Shown here: positions 16,040-24,154 of the stretch, piece by piece
Layout: each line of letters opens with the position of its first letter
How positions within the stretch are numbered: position 1 is the stretch's first letter
Assembly (NCBI GenBank): GCA_963764365.1
Contig: CAVXSI010000017.1
Coordinates: forward strand, 39,587-103,586
Length of the DNA: 64,000 nt
From: VRUE01 sp963764365
GTDB lineage: Bacteria; Actinomycetota; Thermoleophilia; Solirubrobacterales; 70-9
Direction of reading: 5' to 3'
Made by a program: the position numbers and the translations under genes
The notes under the pieces: model-generated
Told to the model about the DNA's origin: nothing
Databases searched by the model: none
What the model saw: only the letters and a program-made list of their open reading frames with translations

Positions 16040-16672
16040 TTACTCGGCAGGAACGCTTGCGAGCGACTCCCAGAGGTAGAGCGAAGCGAGGCTGCGGTGC
16101 GGGCGCCAGGCCTCGCCGATCTCCAGCACCCGCGCCGGGGCCGGCATCTCCGCCAGCCCGTACTCGATCTGCACCGCCTTGCGGATCCCCAGATCGCCGC
16201 CGGAGAGGACGTCGGGCCGTTCGAGGTGGAAGAGCAGGAACATCTCCGCCGTCCACTGGCCGAGTCCGCGGACGGCGACGATCTCCGCGATCACCTCGGA
16301 GTCGGGCAGCTCGCCGAGCCGGTCCAGCTCGAGCTCGCCGGAGAGCGCGTGCGCGGCGAGGTCGCGGACGTACTCGACCTTGCGCCCGGAGAGGCCGCAG
16401 CCGCGCAGCTCCTCCTCTCCGGCATCGAGCAGTTGCTCGGGCGAGGGCGTGGTGCCGCCGAACAGCTCGCAGACCCGGCGGTAGATCGTCCGCGCCGCCT
16501 TGGTAGAGAGCTGCTGGCCGACGATCGCTCGCAGCAGGGCGCCGTAGGCGTCGGCGGGGCGCTCCTCGCTGCGCCGCCGCAGCCGCGTCTCCAGGTCGAT
16601 CTCGCCGATCCGCTCGACCAGCTCGGCCATCGCCGGGTCGGTGGCGGCAAGCTCGCGGGCGGCTGCGCTCAC
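16040..16672 (-). CDS. DNA-3-methyladenine glycosylase (HhH-GPD family, AlkA-like)
   Basis: A 210-residue base-excision repair enzyme removing alkylated purines. It has AIVGQQLSTKAA (typical of AlkA-type proteins), the helix-hairpin-helix VRGLGQWTAEMFLLF and catalytic Asp160 in SGGDLGIRKAV. There is no iron-sulphur cluster motif at the C-terminus, unlike Nth/MutY. The N-terminal TBP-like domain of E. coli AlkA is missing, which is common in short actinobacterial forms. Its start overlaps the end of the enoyl-CoA hydratase gene by four bases, so the two are probably co-transcribed. Confidence 0.88.
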   Translation of the reverse strand: MSAAARELAATDPAMAELVERIGEIDLETRLRRRSEERPADAYGALLRAIVGQQLSTKAARTIYRRVCELFGGTTPSPEQLLDAGEEELRGCGLSGRKVEYVRDLAAHALSGELELDRLGELPDSEVIAEIVAVRGLGQWTAEMFLLFHLERPDVLSGGDLGIRKAVQIEYGLAEMPAPARVLEIGEAWRPHRSLASLYLWESLASVPAE

Positions 16673-17475
16673 CGCCCTCGCCAGACCGGCTTGCGCTTCT
16701 CGGCGAAGGCGGTGATCCCCTCGCGCAGGTCCTCGGAGGAGAAGCAGGACTCGCGCAGGGCGATCAGCCCCGACTCCTGCTGCTCGCTGAGGATCGCGTT
16801 CTGGTTGAGGATTTCGATCGCCCGCTTGTTGCCGCGCATCGAGAGCGGCGCGTTGGCGGCGACCCCTGCGGCCACCTCGACCGCCGCCTCGTCGAAGCCC
16901 TCCGGCTCGACCACCTCGTGCACGAGGCCGATCTGCTCGGCCCGCCGCGCCTCGAAGTTGCGCCCGGTGAGGAACAGCTCCTTGGTCCGCGCCAGGCCGA
17001 CCGTGTCGAGGAACTTGCGCAGGCCGGTGTGGCCGTAGACGAGGCCGAGCTTGGCCGGCGGCATCCCGAGCTTGGCGCCGGCGGCGCAGAGCCGCAGGTC
17101 GCAGGTGACCGCCAACTCGAGGCCGCCGCCGAGGCAGTGGCCGTTGATCGCCGCGACGGTCGGCCAGGGGTGCTTGGCGATCGCCTCCATCGCCGCGTGG
17201 AAGGGGTGGGCGACGAGCGCCTCGGCGTCGCGCTCGAAGGTCTCCGCGGAGAACGAGGCGAGGTCGTAGCCGGCGGAGAAGACCGGCGGCGCCCCGGTCA
17301 GCAGCACGCAGCGGGTCTCGATCCCGCGGTCGAGCCGCGGCAGCGTCTCGGCCAGCGCGTCGAGGATCTCGTGGTCGAGGGCGTTGCGCCGCTCGGGGTT
17401 GGAGATGCGGATGCGGACGACCGCGTCGGCCGGCGAGTCGAGGATCAGCTTGCCGCCGGCCAGCTCGTCCGTCAC
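16669..17475 (-). CDS. Enoyl-CoA hydratase/isomerase family protein
   Basis: A 268-residue crotonase-fold protein. It contains NPERRNALDHEILDAL, the oxyanion-hole segments FSAGYDLASF and NGHCLGGGLELAVTCDLRL, and a C-terminal FSSEDLREGITAFAEKRKPVWRGR. The position of the first catalytic Glu holds a Lys/Leu region (KLGMPPAKLGLVYG) rather than the classical E...E pair, so a hydratase reaction on standard enoyl-CoA is uncertain and another crotonase reaction is possible. It lies between the biotin-carrier gene (13 bases upstream) and alkA (overlapping downstream). Confidence 0.82.
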   Translation of the reverse strand: MTDELAGGKLILDSPADAVVRIRISNPERRNALDHEILDALAETLPRLDRGIETRCVLLTGAPPVFSAGYDLASFSAETFERDAEALVAHPFHAAMEAIAKHPWPTVAAINGHCLGGGLELAVTCDLRLCAAGAKLGMPPAKLGLVYGHTGLRKFLDTVGLARTKELFLTGRNFEARRAEQIGLVHEVVEPEGFDEAAVEVAAGVAANAPLSMRGNKRAIEILNQNAILSEQQESGLIALRESCFSSEDLREGITAFAEKRKPVWRGR

Positions 17476-17488
17476 CGCGGGTCCCGCC

Positions 17489-17701
17489 TCACTCCAGCAC
17501 TACGAGGACGTCGCCTTCGCTCACCGACTGGCCCTCCTCGCAGCGGATCTCCCTGACGGTGCCGTCGTCCTCGGCCTCGACCGGGATCTCCATCTTCATC
17601 GACTCGAGGATGACCACGGTGTCGCCGTCCTCGACGCTGTCGCCGACCGCGACCTCGATCTTCCACACGTTGCCGGTGATGTGTGCCTCGATCTCCGCCA
17701 T
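17489..17701 (-). CDS. Small biotin carboxyl carrier protein (TB7.3-like)
   Basis: A 70-residue stand-alone biotinyl domain. Lys36 in ILESMKMEIPV is the biotinylation site; the two flanking halves repeat the GDSVEDGD / GQSVSEGD turn. The length and sequence resemble the mycobacterial 71-residue biotinylated protein TB7.3. Such carriers may serve acyl-CoA carboxylases whose biotin carboxylase lacks a carrier domain. A carboxyltransferase gene lies at 33354 and the biotin synthesis genes are next door; no biotin carboxylase subunit is visible in the window. ATG at 17701 gives a clean domain. Confidence 0.88.
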   Translation of the reverse strand: MAEIEAHITGNVWKIEVAVGDSVEDGDTVVILESMKMEIPVEAEDDGTVREIRCEEGQSVSEGDVLVVLE

Positions 17702-17750
17702 CGCGCGGGACAATATCCACCGCCGTGACACGACGTTCCGAGGAAGCTGC

Positions 17751-18751
17751 GTGGTGCTTTCAGGTTCCTCGGCGCGCGATCTGCGCGAGGCCACCAAGGC
17801 GCTTGCCGGGCGTCGGGGAGACGCTGTCGACTCCGACCGGCTGCTCTTGCCGATGGACTTCCGCTCCCACTGCCGCGCGGTGGGGGTCGTCGACGGCGTG
17901 CCCGAAGTCTCGTGTCGGCCGAAGGACCTTCTCAGCGCCGCCGGGGAAGAGGCGATCTCGTCGCTCGCGCCCTTCTTCTCCGATCTCGATCACGCCTGGC
18001 AGACCTACCTTCGCGTGGGGGGCTTCCCCCGGGCCGCGAGTGACTTCGTGACCTCGGCTGCCGTGAGCCCCGGCTTCGTGCGGGCGCTTTGGGACGTGAT
18101 CGCGGGCGACGCCTTCCGGACCACCGGAATGAGCGACGGCGAGGTCGCCGAGTTCCTCGAGCGTCTGGTGGTCGGCCTTGCCTCGCCGATCAACGCCTCA
18201 TCGGTTGCACGTGAAGTGGGCCTCTCAGACAACCACAGGGTCAACGATCGGGTCGACGCGCTTGGCTTCGCCCTGATCGCCTGGCGCTGCCACCAGGTCA
18301 GGCGTGGTTTGCCAAACCTGAGGGCGCAGGAGAAGGTCTACTTCGCAGATCCCCTGCTCGCCCGACTGCCCAACCTCAGGGATGAGAGGCGAAGGGATCC
18401 CGGACGAGCTCCGTCCTCAGCGAGCAGCAGCTGGGCCTGCTCCTGCTCCGCGCGGTCGGGGGGAAAGGCCCGGGCGCGCTGCTTGAGGCGAGCACGGTGA
18501 TGTATGAGCGGGTATCGAGCAGTGCCGAGATCGACTTTGTCGGGCCTGAGTTGGGGATCGGCTTCGAGGGCAAGTACATAGATGGGCCGTGGCGACGCGC
18601 CGCCCAGACTCTGCGCTCGCGCGGCGGCGGCGTTTTCGCCACCAGATCGGTGATCGACCTGGAGGATGGCCGCGAGCCCGGAGCGGTATGGGCGGTTCCT
18701 GCCGGGATCCTCGCCTGGCTCCTGGGCACTGCGCGGCAGACGCGCCGGTGA
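17751..18751 (+). pseudogene. Remnant of an AAA_14/DUF4143-type ATPase
   Basis: The readable part starts at VVLSGSSARDLREATKALAG, then RLLLPMDFRSHC, WQTYLRVGGFPRAASDF, SSVAREVGLSDNHRVNDRVD, and ends in EIDFVGPELGIGFEGKY. These follow the second half of ATP-binding proteins with a C-terminal DUF4143 domain. The Walker A and B part is missing: upstream lies the divergent biotin-carrier gene. Two single extra bases (near 18387 and 18411) shift frame. A truncated, decaying copy is the simplest reading; codon use is less GC-biased than in neighbours, which fits transfer. Confidence 0.6.
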
Positions 18752-18807
18752 AAGTCGATCCGAGGATGCCCAATATCGATCCTGACGGGAGGCTCGGTTA
18801 ACGGTCG

Positions 18808-18833
18808 CCGTCGCCACGTCAACGAGGCGACGG
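18808..18833. terminator. Hairpin between ATPase remnant and glycosyltransferase
   Basis: CCGTCGCC and GGCGACGG form a perfect 8-base stem with a 10-base loop, 11 bases before the glycosyltransferase start. No U-run. It could affect translation or transcription of the next gene. Confidence 0.35.
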
Positions 18834-18844
18834 ATGGCGGTGCC

Positions 18845-19699
18845 GTGCCTGATCGAGTGGTCGTCATTGTCGCCGCGCGCAACGAGGCCGACCGGATCGG
18901 CGGGACGCTGGCGGCGCTGCGCGGGGCGCTGCCGGGCGCGGCGCTGTGGGTCGCCGACGACGCCTCCGACGACGGCACCGCCGAGGCGGCGCTGGTGGCC
19001 GGCGCTCAGGTGGTCAGCCGGGGGCGGCCGCATGGCACGAGTCAGTCGGAGGGCCCCCGTGTGCGGCTGGCGAGCGCCGGACCAAGCGGGGCAAGGACGC
19101 AGGGAGGCCGAATAGCAGCGCTATTTGGCCGACTGAGGACGCCGCGGCGCGCAGCGTCCGCCGCCGCCAGGCGTGCGCGGGGGCCCTCCGGCGGGCTCGG
19201 CAAGGGGGCGAATGTGACCGCGGCGGTCGAGGCGGCGCTGAGCGCCGAGCCGGCGCCCGCGCTGGTCCTCCTCTGCGACGGCGACCTCGGCGCGTCGGCG
19301 GCGAGGCTGGTGCCGCTGGTCGAGGCGGTCCGGGCGGGTGAGTGCGACATCGCCGTAGCCGGCTTCAGCCGCCGGGTCGGCGGCGGCTTCGGCCTTGCCC
19401 TCGGCTTCGCCCGCTGGGCGATCCGCCGCCGCTGCGGGCTGGAGACCGCGGCGCCGATCTCCGGCCAGCGGGCGATGCGGGTCGATGTCCTCCGCGCCGT
19501 GCTCCCCTTCGCCCGCGGCTACGGGATGGAGATCGGGATGACGATCGACGCGGTCTGCGCCGGCTACTCGCTCCGCGAGTACGAGCTCGATCTCTCACAT
19601 CGCGCCACCCGCCGCTCACTTGCCGGCTTCGCCCACCGCGCACGGCAGCTGCTGGACTTCGTCCGCGCGTTCCACGCCCGCCGCACCGGGTGTGGATAG
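18845..19699 (+). CDS. Family 2 glycosyltransferase carrying an in-frame element insertion
   Basis: A 284-residue protein starting at GTG. VVVIVAARNEADRIGGTL is the GT-A nucleotide-binding start, VADDASDDGTAE the first acidic motif and VLLCDGDLGASA the DxD. Between VVSRGRPHG and GLGKGANVTAA (normally contiguous in this family as R-x-x-GKG) sits 144 bases of a repeated palindromic element (19047-19190), adding 48 residues without stop. The C-terminal half, FARGYGMEIGMTIDAVCAGY, matches polyprenol-phosphate type GT2 proteins. The insertion is next to the donor site, so activity is doubtful. The sugar is unknown. Confidence 0.72.
   Translation: MPDRVVVIVAARNEADRIGGTLAALRGALPGAALWVADDASDDGTAEAALVAGAQVVSRGRPHGTSQSEGPRVRLASAGPSGARTQGGRIAALFGRLRTPRRAASAAARRARGPSGGLGKGANVTAAVEAALSAEPAPALVLLCDGDLGASAARLVPLVEAVRAGECDIAVAGFSRRVGGGFGLALGFARWAIRRRCGLETAAPISGQRAMRVDVLRAVLPFARGYGMEIGMTIDAVCAGYSLREYELDLSHRATRRSLAGFAHRARQLLDFVRAFHARRTGCG
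19047..19190 (+). mobile_element. Palindromic core element, copy A (in glycosyltransferase frame)
   Basis: Outer arms CGGAGGGCCCCCG and CGGGGGCCCTCCG are specific to this locus. The core (GTGTGCGGCTGGCGAGC ... GGCCGAATAGC-AGC-GCTATTTGGCC ... CCGCCGCCAGGCGTGCGCG) is shared with copies at 22186, 25631 and 42836. Length 144, a multiple of three, keeps the host gene in frame. It encodes no protein of its own that I can recognise. Confidence 0.85.
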
Positions 19700-19924
19700 C
19701 CGCTCAGCTGCCCCTTCCCCTGTTTATCGATCCCCAAGCCGACGCCTACCGCCGGCTTCGACAGCGCGTCGACGTAATCGGAGAAGTTGAGGCTGGATTT
19801 GCCGACGATGACGACCGCCCCGCCGACCACCGCCGCGATCACCACGATCGGACCCGCTGAGATGTTCCATATCGGATCTCTTCCGACTGGTTCTGAAGGA
19901 ACGTCGTAATACCCTGCTGACCGC

Positions 19925-21373
19925 GTGATTCTCGCGATCGACCAGGGGACCACCGGGACGACCTGCATCGTCTTCGACGGCGAGGGGCGGATCGCCGGGC
20001 GGGCCTACTCGGAGCTCGAGCAGCACTTCCCGCGGCCGGGCTGGGTCGAGCACGACGCCGGCGAGATCTGGGAGGTGACGCGGCGGGTCGCAGCCGAGGC
20101 GATCGCCGACGCCGGCATCGAGGGGCGCGAGCTCGAGGCGATCGGGATCGCCAACCAGCGCGAGACCGTCGTCGCCTGGGACCCGGCGACGGGCGAGCCT
20201 CTCCACCGGGCGCTGGTCTGGCAGGACCGCCGCACCGCCGCCCGCTGCGACGAGCTGCGCGAGCAGGGGCGCGAGGCGCTGGTCCGCGAGCGCACCGGCC
20301 TCGTCCTCGACCCCTACTTCTCCGGCACCAAGATCGAGTGGCTGCTGCGCAACGCCGAGCGCGCCGAGCGGGCGGTCTTCGGCACGGTCGACTCCTGGCT
20401 GCTGTTCAAGCTGACCGGACGCCACGCGACCGACCACAGCAACGCCTCGCGAACGATGCTGTTCGACATCCGCCGGCTCGCCTGGGACGCGGAGCTGTGC
20501 GCGATGCTCGGCGTCGACCCGGGGCGGCTGCCGGAGCCGCTGCCCTCGGCCCACGTCTACGGGACGACCTCGGAGTTCGGCGGCGAGGTGCCGGTGGCGG
20601 GGATCGCCGGCGATCAGCAGGCGGCCCTGTTCGGCCAGGCCTGCCTCGAGCCGGGCAGCGCCAAGAACACCTATGGGACCGGCAGCTTCGTCCTGCTCAA
20701 CGTCGGCGCCGAGGCGCCGGGCCCGACCGAGGGGCTGCTGAGCACGGTCGCCTGCGCGCCCGACGAGCGAGCGGCCTACGCGCTCGAGGCCTCGATCTTC
20801 GTCACCGGCGCCGCGGTGCAGTGGCTGCGCGACGGGCTGGGGGTCATCGACGAGGCGGGGGAGAGCGAGGGTCTGGCCGCCTCGCTCGACTCCAACGACG
20901 GCGTTTACTTCGTGCCGGCGCTGACCGGGCTCGGCTCGCCGCACTGGGACCCCTACGCCCGCGGCACGATCGTCGGCTTGACCCGCGGCAGCGGCCGCGC
21001 CCACCTGGCGCGGGCGGCGCTGGAGGCGATCGCCTACCAGACGGTCGACGCGGTGCTGGCCGAGGAGGCGGCCGCCGGCAGGCGGCTGGCCGAGCTGAAG
21101 GCCGACGGCGGCGCGACCGCCAACCGCTGGCTGATGCAGTTCCAGGCCGACGTGCTGGGGGCGCCGGTGTCGGTCCCGGAGATCGCTGAGACGACGGCGC
21201 TTGGCGCCGCCTACCTGGCCGGGGTCGCGACCGGCCGCTGGAGCGCCGCGCAGGTCGCCGCGATGTGGCGCGAGGGGGCCCGCTACGAGCCGCGGATGGA
21301 GGCCGGGGAGCGCGAGCGCCTGCTCGCCGAATGGCACCGCGCGGTCGATCGCTCCCGCGGCTGGGCGGCCTGA
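19925..21373 (+). CDS. glpK: Glycerol kinase
   Basis: A 482-residue FGGY-family kinase that makes glycerol 3-phosphate. Clear motifs: ILAIDQGTTGTTCIVFD (phosphate 1), NQRETVVAWDPATGEPLHRA, VWQDRRTA, WLLFKLTGRHATDHSNASRT, GIAGDQQAALFGQ and AKNTYGTGSFVLLN, and the C-terminal DGGATANRWLMQFQADVLG. All match glycerol kinase rather than xylulose or other sugar kinases. Start GTG at 19925. A 47-base hairpin follows its stop, then an acyltransferase gene that could use glycerol 3-phosphate-derived lysophosphatidate. Confidence 0.95.
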   Translation: MILAIDQGTTGTTCIVFDGEGRIAGRAYSELEQHFPRPGWVEHDAGEIWEVTRRVAAEAIADAGIEGRELEAIGIANQRETVVAWDPATGEPLHRALVWQDRRTAARCDELREQGREALVRERTGLVLDPYFSGTKIEWLLRNAERAERAVFGTVDSWLLFKLTGRHATDHSNASRTMLFDIRRLAWDAELCAMLGVDPGRLPEPLPSAHVYGTTSEFGGEVPVAGIAGDQQAALFGQACLEPGSAKNTYGTGSFVLLNVGAEAPGPTEGLLSTVACAPDERAAYALEASIFVTGAAVQWLRDGLGVIDEAGESEGLAASLDSNDGVYFVPALTGLGSPHWDPYARGTIVGLTRGSGRAHLARAALEAIAYQTVDAVLAEEAAAGRRLAELKADGGATANRWLMQFQADVLGAPVSVPEIAETTALGAAYLAGVATGRWSAAQVAAMWREGARYEPRMEAGERERLLAEWHRAVDRSRGWAA

Positions 21374-21376
21374 CCG

Positions 21377-21423
21377 GCGCGTTCGAGCTTTGTCCCGCCA
21401 TGCGACTCAAAGCTCGAACGCGC
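21377..21423. repeat. 47-base hairpin with CGNCAT loop (copy 1)
   Basis: Sixteen-base arms GCGCGTTCGAGCTTTG / CAAAGCTCGAACGCGC with a 15-base loop TCCCGCCATGCGACT. It starts four bases after the glpK stop. Two more 47-base hairpins (33292, 57927) have the same 16-15-16 layout and CGNCAT at loop positions 4-9. Confidence 0.65.
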
Positions 21424-21498
21424 TGCGGCTGCCCGCGTAACCGTCGCCGCGACAGGGGGTAGCAGGCGGCAACCGGCCCCGCCCGGTCCGTCTCTCCA

Positions 21499-22260
21499 AT
21501 GCCCGACATCAAGCCACAGGTCTACAAGGACGACCGTCCCGCCGCCTACTTCGACCAGTTCCACGCGGCGGCCCGCCGTGGGGTCGGCTGGACATACACC
21601 TTCGTCCGCGCCATCGTCTCGCTGCCGACGCTGCTGCTCTACCGGGTGCGGGCGATCGGCGTCGACAACGTGCCGAAGACGGGCCCGCTGGTCCTCGCCC
21701 CCAATCACTTCAGCCAGATGGACCACTTCTTCGTCGGCCTCTACCTGCGCCGCAAGGTCCGCTTCATGGCGAAATCGCAGATGTTCGGCCCGCCCGTCCT
21801 CACCTACATCTACAAGCACGGCGGCGTCTTCCCGGTGCGCCGCGGCCAGCACGACGAGGAGGCATTCAGGACCGCCTTCGAGCTGATCGAGCAGGAGGAG
21901 ATGCTGCTCGTCTACGCCGAGGGGGGGCGCTCGCGCGGCGGCGAGCTGGGCGAGCCGAAGCCGGGGATCGGCCGGATCGCGCTGGAATCGGGGGCGGCGA
22001 TCGTCCCGGTGGCGATCCACGGCTCGGCCAAGGTGCGCCGCTGGAAGCGCCTGCGCTTCCCCAGGGTCACGGTCGAGTTCGGCGAGCCGGTCAGCTTCGC
22101 GGTCGAGCGGGCGCCGAGCCGCGAGCGCCAGCTCGAGGCCGCGACCGAGGTCTTCGCCGAGGTGCGGCGGATGTACGAGGGGGTCAGCGGCCAATCGGAA
22201 ACCCGCGTGTGCGGCTGGCGAGCGCCGGACCAAGCAGGGCAAGGACGCAGGGAGGCCTAG
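21499..22260 (+). CDS. 1-acylglycerol-3-phosphate O-acyltransferase (PlsC-like)
   Basis: A 253-residue membrane-associated enzyme that probably acylates lysophosphatidate. NHFSQMD (NHx4D) is the catalytic motif, GGVFPVRR and EGGRSRGGELGEPKPG the acceptor-binding segments, and IVPVAIHGS the last block. A hydrophobic stretch (FVRAIVSLPTLLLYRVRAIG) precedes the catalytic block. The last ~25 residues and the stop codon come from repeat copy B (22186-22346), so the native C-terminus has been replaced after about VSGQSE. It is downstream of glpK. Confidence 0.85.
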   Translation: MPDIKPQVYKDDRPAAYFDQFHAAARRGVGWTYTFVRAIVSLPTLLLYRVRAIGVDNVPKTGPLVLAPNHFSQMDHFFVGLYLRRKVRFMAKSQMFGPPVLTYIYKHGGVFPVRRGQHDEEAFRTAFELIEQEEMLLVYAEGGRSRGGELGEPKPGIGRIALESGAAIVPVAIHGSAKVRRWKRLRFPRVTVEFGEPVSFAVERAPSRERQLEAATEVFAEVRRMYEGVSGQSETRVCGWRAPDQAGQGRREA

Positions 22261-22346
22261 TAGCAGCGCTATTTGGCCGACTGAGGACGCCGAACTGCGC
22301 CGGTCCGCCGCCGCCAGACGTGCGCGGGGGTTTCCGATTGGCCGCT
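22186..22346 (+). mobile_element. Palindromic core element, copy B (end of acyltransferase)
   Basis: Locus-specific arms AGCGGCCAATCGGAAACCC and GGGTTTCCGATTGGCCGCT are perfect over 19 bases. The core is the shared one, with GGCCTAGTAGC-AGC-GCTATTTGGCC at the centre; TAG at 22258-22260 terminates the acyltransferase. The right arm ends at the last base of the lactonase stop codon. Confidence 0.88.
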
Positions 22347-23257
22347 TACTCGTAGCGGGCGCCGAGCTTCGCGTAGAAGCTCGGATCGTGCCCCGGCGTG
22401 ACGATCGCCGCCGGGTACTCGCGCTTGAACAGCTTCAACTCCTGGATCGAGCGCCTGTAGTTGTGCTCGTCGAACGGCCGCGGCGCCGGCGGCGCGCTGC
22501 CGTCGAGCTGGGCCTCGGTGTAGACGGCGTCGCCGCCGATCACGAAGTCGCGCTCCTTCAGGTGGCAGACGAGCGACATGTGTCCGGCGCTGTGCCCGGG
22601 GGTGTAGGCGAGCCTGATCGAGCCGTCGCCGAAGAGGTCGAAGCAGCGGCCGAAGCTGGCGTAGGAGTCGATCCCGCCGCGGTCGAAGTCGACCGTGCGG
22701 TAGTCGAAGGCGTAGTCGTAGTGGGCGTGCCGGTAGCCGTTCAGCAGCGGTTTCGGGCCGGCCGTCGCCGCCTCCCACTCGACCTCGCTGAGGACGAAGG
22801 TGGAGTTGGGGAACTCGGAGATCGCCGAGCTGTGGTCGATGTGCATGTGGGTCATCACGACGATCGGGATCTCGCCCGGCTCGAGCCCGCGCTTGCGCAG
22901 CTGCGCCGGCACGTCGGCGCCGGCGTCCAGCGCCGGGTGGCCGAAGCGGGCCGCCATATGGCCGAAGTTCTCCTCGCCGTCGGTGGCGATCGAGGGGTGC
23001 AGGCCGGTGTCGACGAGGATCGCGCCGGCGCTCGGGTGGCGGACGAGGAAGGCGGGGCAGGGCACGACGGTCTCCGGTTGGCCGGTCAGCAGCGCCCGCA
23101 GCAGCTTCAACGTCTCCAGGCGCCCGCCGGGCCGTTCCATCATCGGCCGCGGCCAGCGCACGGTGCCGGCGAGGAGGGGCTCGACGCTGACCGTGGCGCC
23201 CGGGGTGCCGCCGGCAAGCGGCTCGTGCAGCGGTTTCGCCTCGATCTGCACCTTCAT
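22346..23257 (-). CDS. Metallo-beta-lactamase fold hydrolase (AHL lactonase-like)
   Basis: A 303-residue protein. MTHMHIDHSS is the HxHxDH zinc motif, YTPGHSAGHMSL and FVIGGDAVYTEAQ provide further ligands and TPGHDPSFY the last His. The order fits the N-acyl-homoserine lactonase branch, which opens lactone rings, but other small lactones or esters are possible. No AHL synthase is visible in the window. It has no signal peptide. It is divergent from the SDR at 23306 and convergent with the acyltransferase, with repeat copy B in between. Confidence 0.82.
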   Translation of the reverse strand: MKVQIEAKPLHEPLAGGTPGATVSVEPLLAGTVRWPRPMMERPGGRLETLKLLRALLTGQPETVVPCPAFLVRHPSAGAILVDTGLHPSIATDGEENFGHMAARFGHPALDAGADVPAQLRKRGLEPGEIPIVVMTHMHIDHSSAISEFPNSTFVLSEVEWEAATAGPKPLLNGYRHAHYDYAFDYRTVDFDRGGIDSYASFGRCFDLFGDGSIRLAYTPGHSAGHMSLVCHLKERDFVIGGDAVYTEAQLDGSAPPAPRPFDEHNYRRSIQELKLFKREYPAAIVTPGHDPSFYAKLGARYE

Positions 23258-23305
23258 CGCGGGATCACATTACCCGGGTCGAGGTCGCCGATAGGCTCCC
23301 CGGCA

Positions 23306-24154
23306 ATGGCTGACAGCGCCCGTTCGCGCATCTTCAGGCCCGGCCTGCTCGACGGCCAGGTCTGCCTCGTCTCCGGCGCCGGCAGCGGCCTCGGGCGGGA
23401 GACCGCGCTCGAGCTGGCCCGCCTCGGCGCCGTCGTGGTCGGCTGCGGGCGCCGCGAGGAGCCGCTGGCCGAGACCGCGGCGCAGGCCGAGGGGCTCGCC
23501 GGGTCCTTCGAGCACGAGGCGGTCGACATCCGCGAGGAGGAGGCGGTCGAGCGGCTGTTCGACGGGCTGCTGGAGCGGCACGGGCACCTCGACGTGCTGG
23601 TCAACAACGCCGGCGGGCAGTTCCTGGCGCCGGCCGAGTCGATCAGCCCGAAGGGCTTCCGCACGGTGATCGACCTCAATGTCCAGGGCACCTGGCTGAT
23701 GACCCACGCCGCGGCGACCAAGGCGTTCATCCCGCAGGGGGGCGGCAAGGTGCTGAGCGTCACCCTCTCCCCGCACAACGGGATGCCGGGGATGGTCCAC
23801 TCCGGCGCCGCCCGGGCCGCGGTCGAGAACATGATGCGGACGCTGGCGGTCGAGTGGGCCCGCTTCGGGATCAGGCTCTGCGCGCTCGCCGCCGGCCAGT
23901 TCGCGACCGAGACGCTGCTGACCAAGTATCCCCGGGTCGTCGTCGACAACCTCGAGCGCTCGATCCCGATCGGCCGCGCCGGGCGGGCCGAGGAGATGGC
24001 CTGGCTGGTCGCCTACCTGGCCTCGCCGGCGGGCGACTTCTTCTCCGGGACGACGATCACGATCGACGGCGCCCGCGACAACTGGGCCGGGCCGTGGCCG
24101 CCGGAGGCGATCGCCGGCGAGGGCGGCGAGCCGGTCGCCGAGGAGCGCCGCTGA
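23306..24154 (+). CDS. SDR family oxidoreductase with altered active site (2,4-dienoyl/2-enoyl-CoA reductase-like)
   Basis: A 282-residue Rossmann protein. VCLVSGAGSGLGRETALELA binds the dinucleotide, VLVNNAGGQFLAPAESIS is the NNAG motif. Where the classical Tyr-x3-Lys should be, it reads HSGAARAAVEN, so Tyr is replaced by His and Lys by Arg. This variant occurs in 2,4-dienoyl-CoA and peroxisomal enoyl-CoA reductase-like SDRs, which is the most likely group. The C-terminal GTTITIDGARDNWAGPW is also typical of them. The stop codon lies in the left arm of element E. Confidence 0.8.
   Translation: MADSARSRIFRPGLLDGQVCLVSGAGSGLGRETALELARLGAVVVGCGRREEPLAETAAQAEGLAGSFEHEAVDIREEEAVERLFDGLLERHGHLDVLVNNAGGQFLAPAESISPKGFRTVIDLNVQGTWLMTHAAATKAFIPQGGGKVLSVTLSPHNGMPGMVHSGAARAAVENMMRTLAVEWARFGIRLCALAAGQFATETLLTKYPRVVVDNLERSIPIGRAGRAEEMAWLVAYLASPAGDFFSGTTITIDGARDNWAGPWPPEAIAGEGGEPVAEERR

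Noticed and set aside
16669..17475. A specific menaquinone (MenB) or carnitine assignment for the hydratase-like gene
   Set aside because: The catalytic Glu residues and neighbours do not support either; kept as family level.
19564..19968. Minus-strand frame with a hydrophobic ISAGPIVVIAAVVGGAVVIV segment before glpK
   Set aside because: No convincing start or ribosome-binding site, and it runs into the glycosyltransferase 3' end; too weak to list as a gene, though a small membrane protein cannot be excluded.
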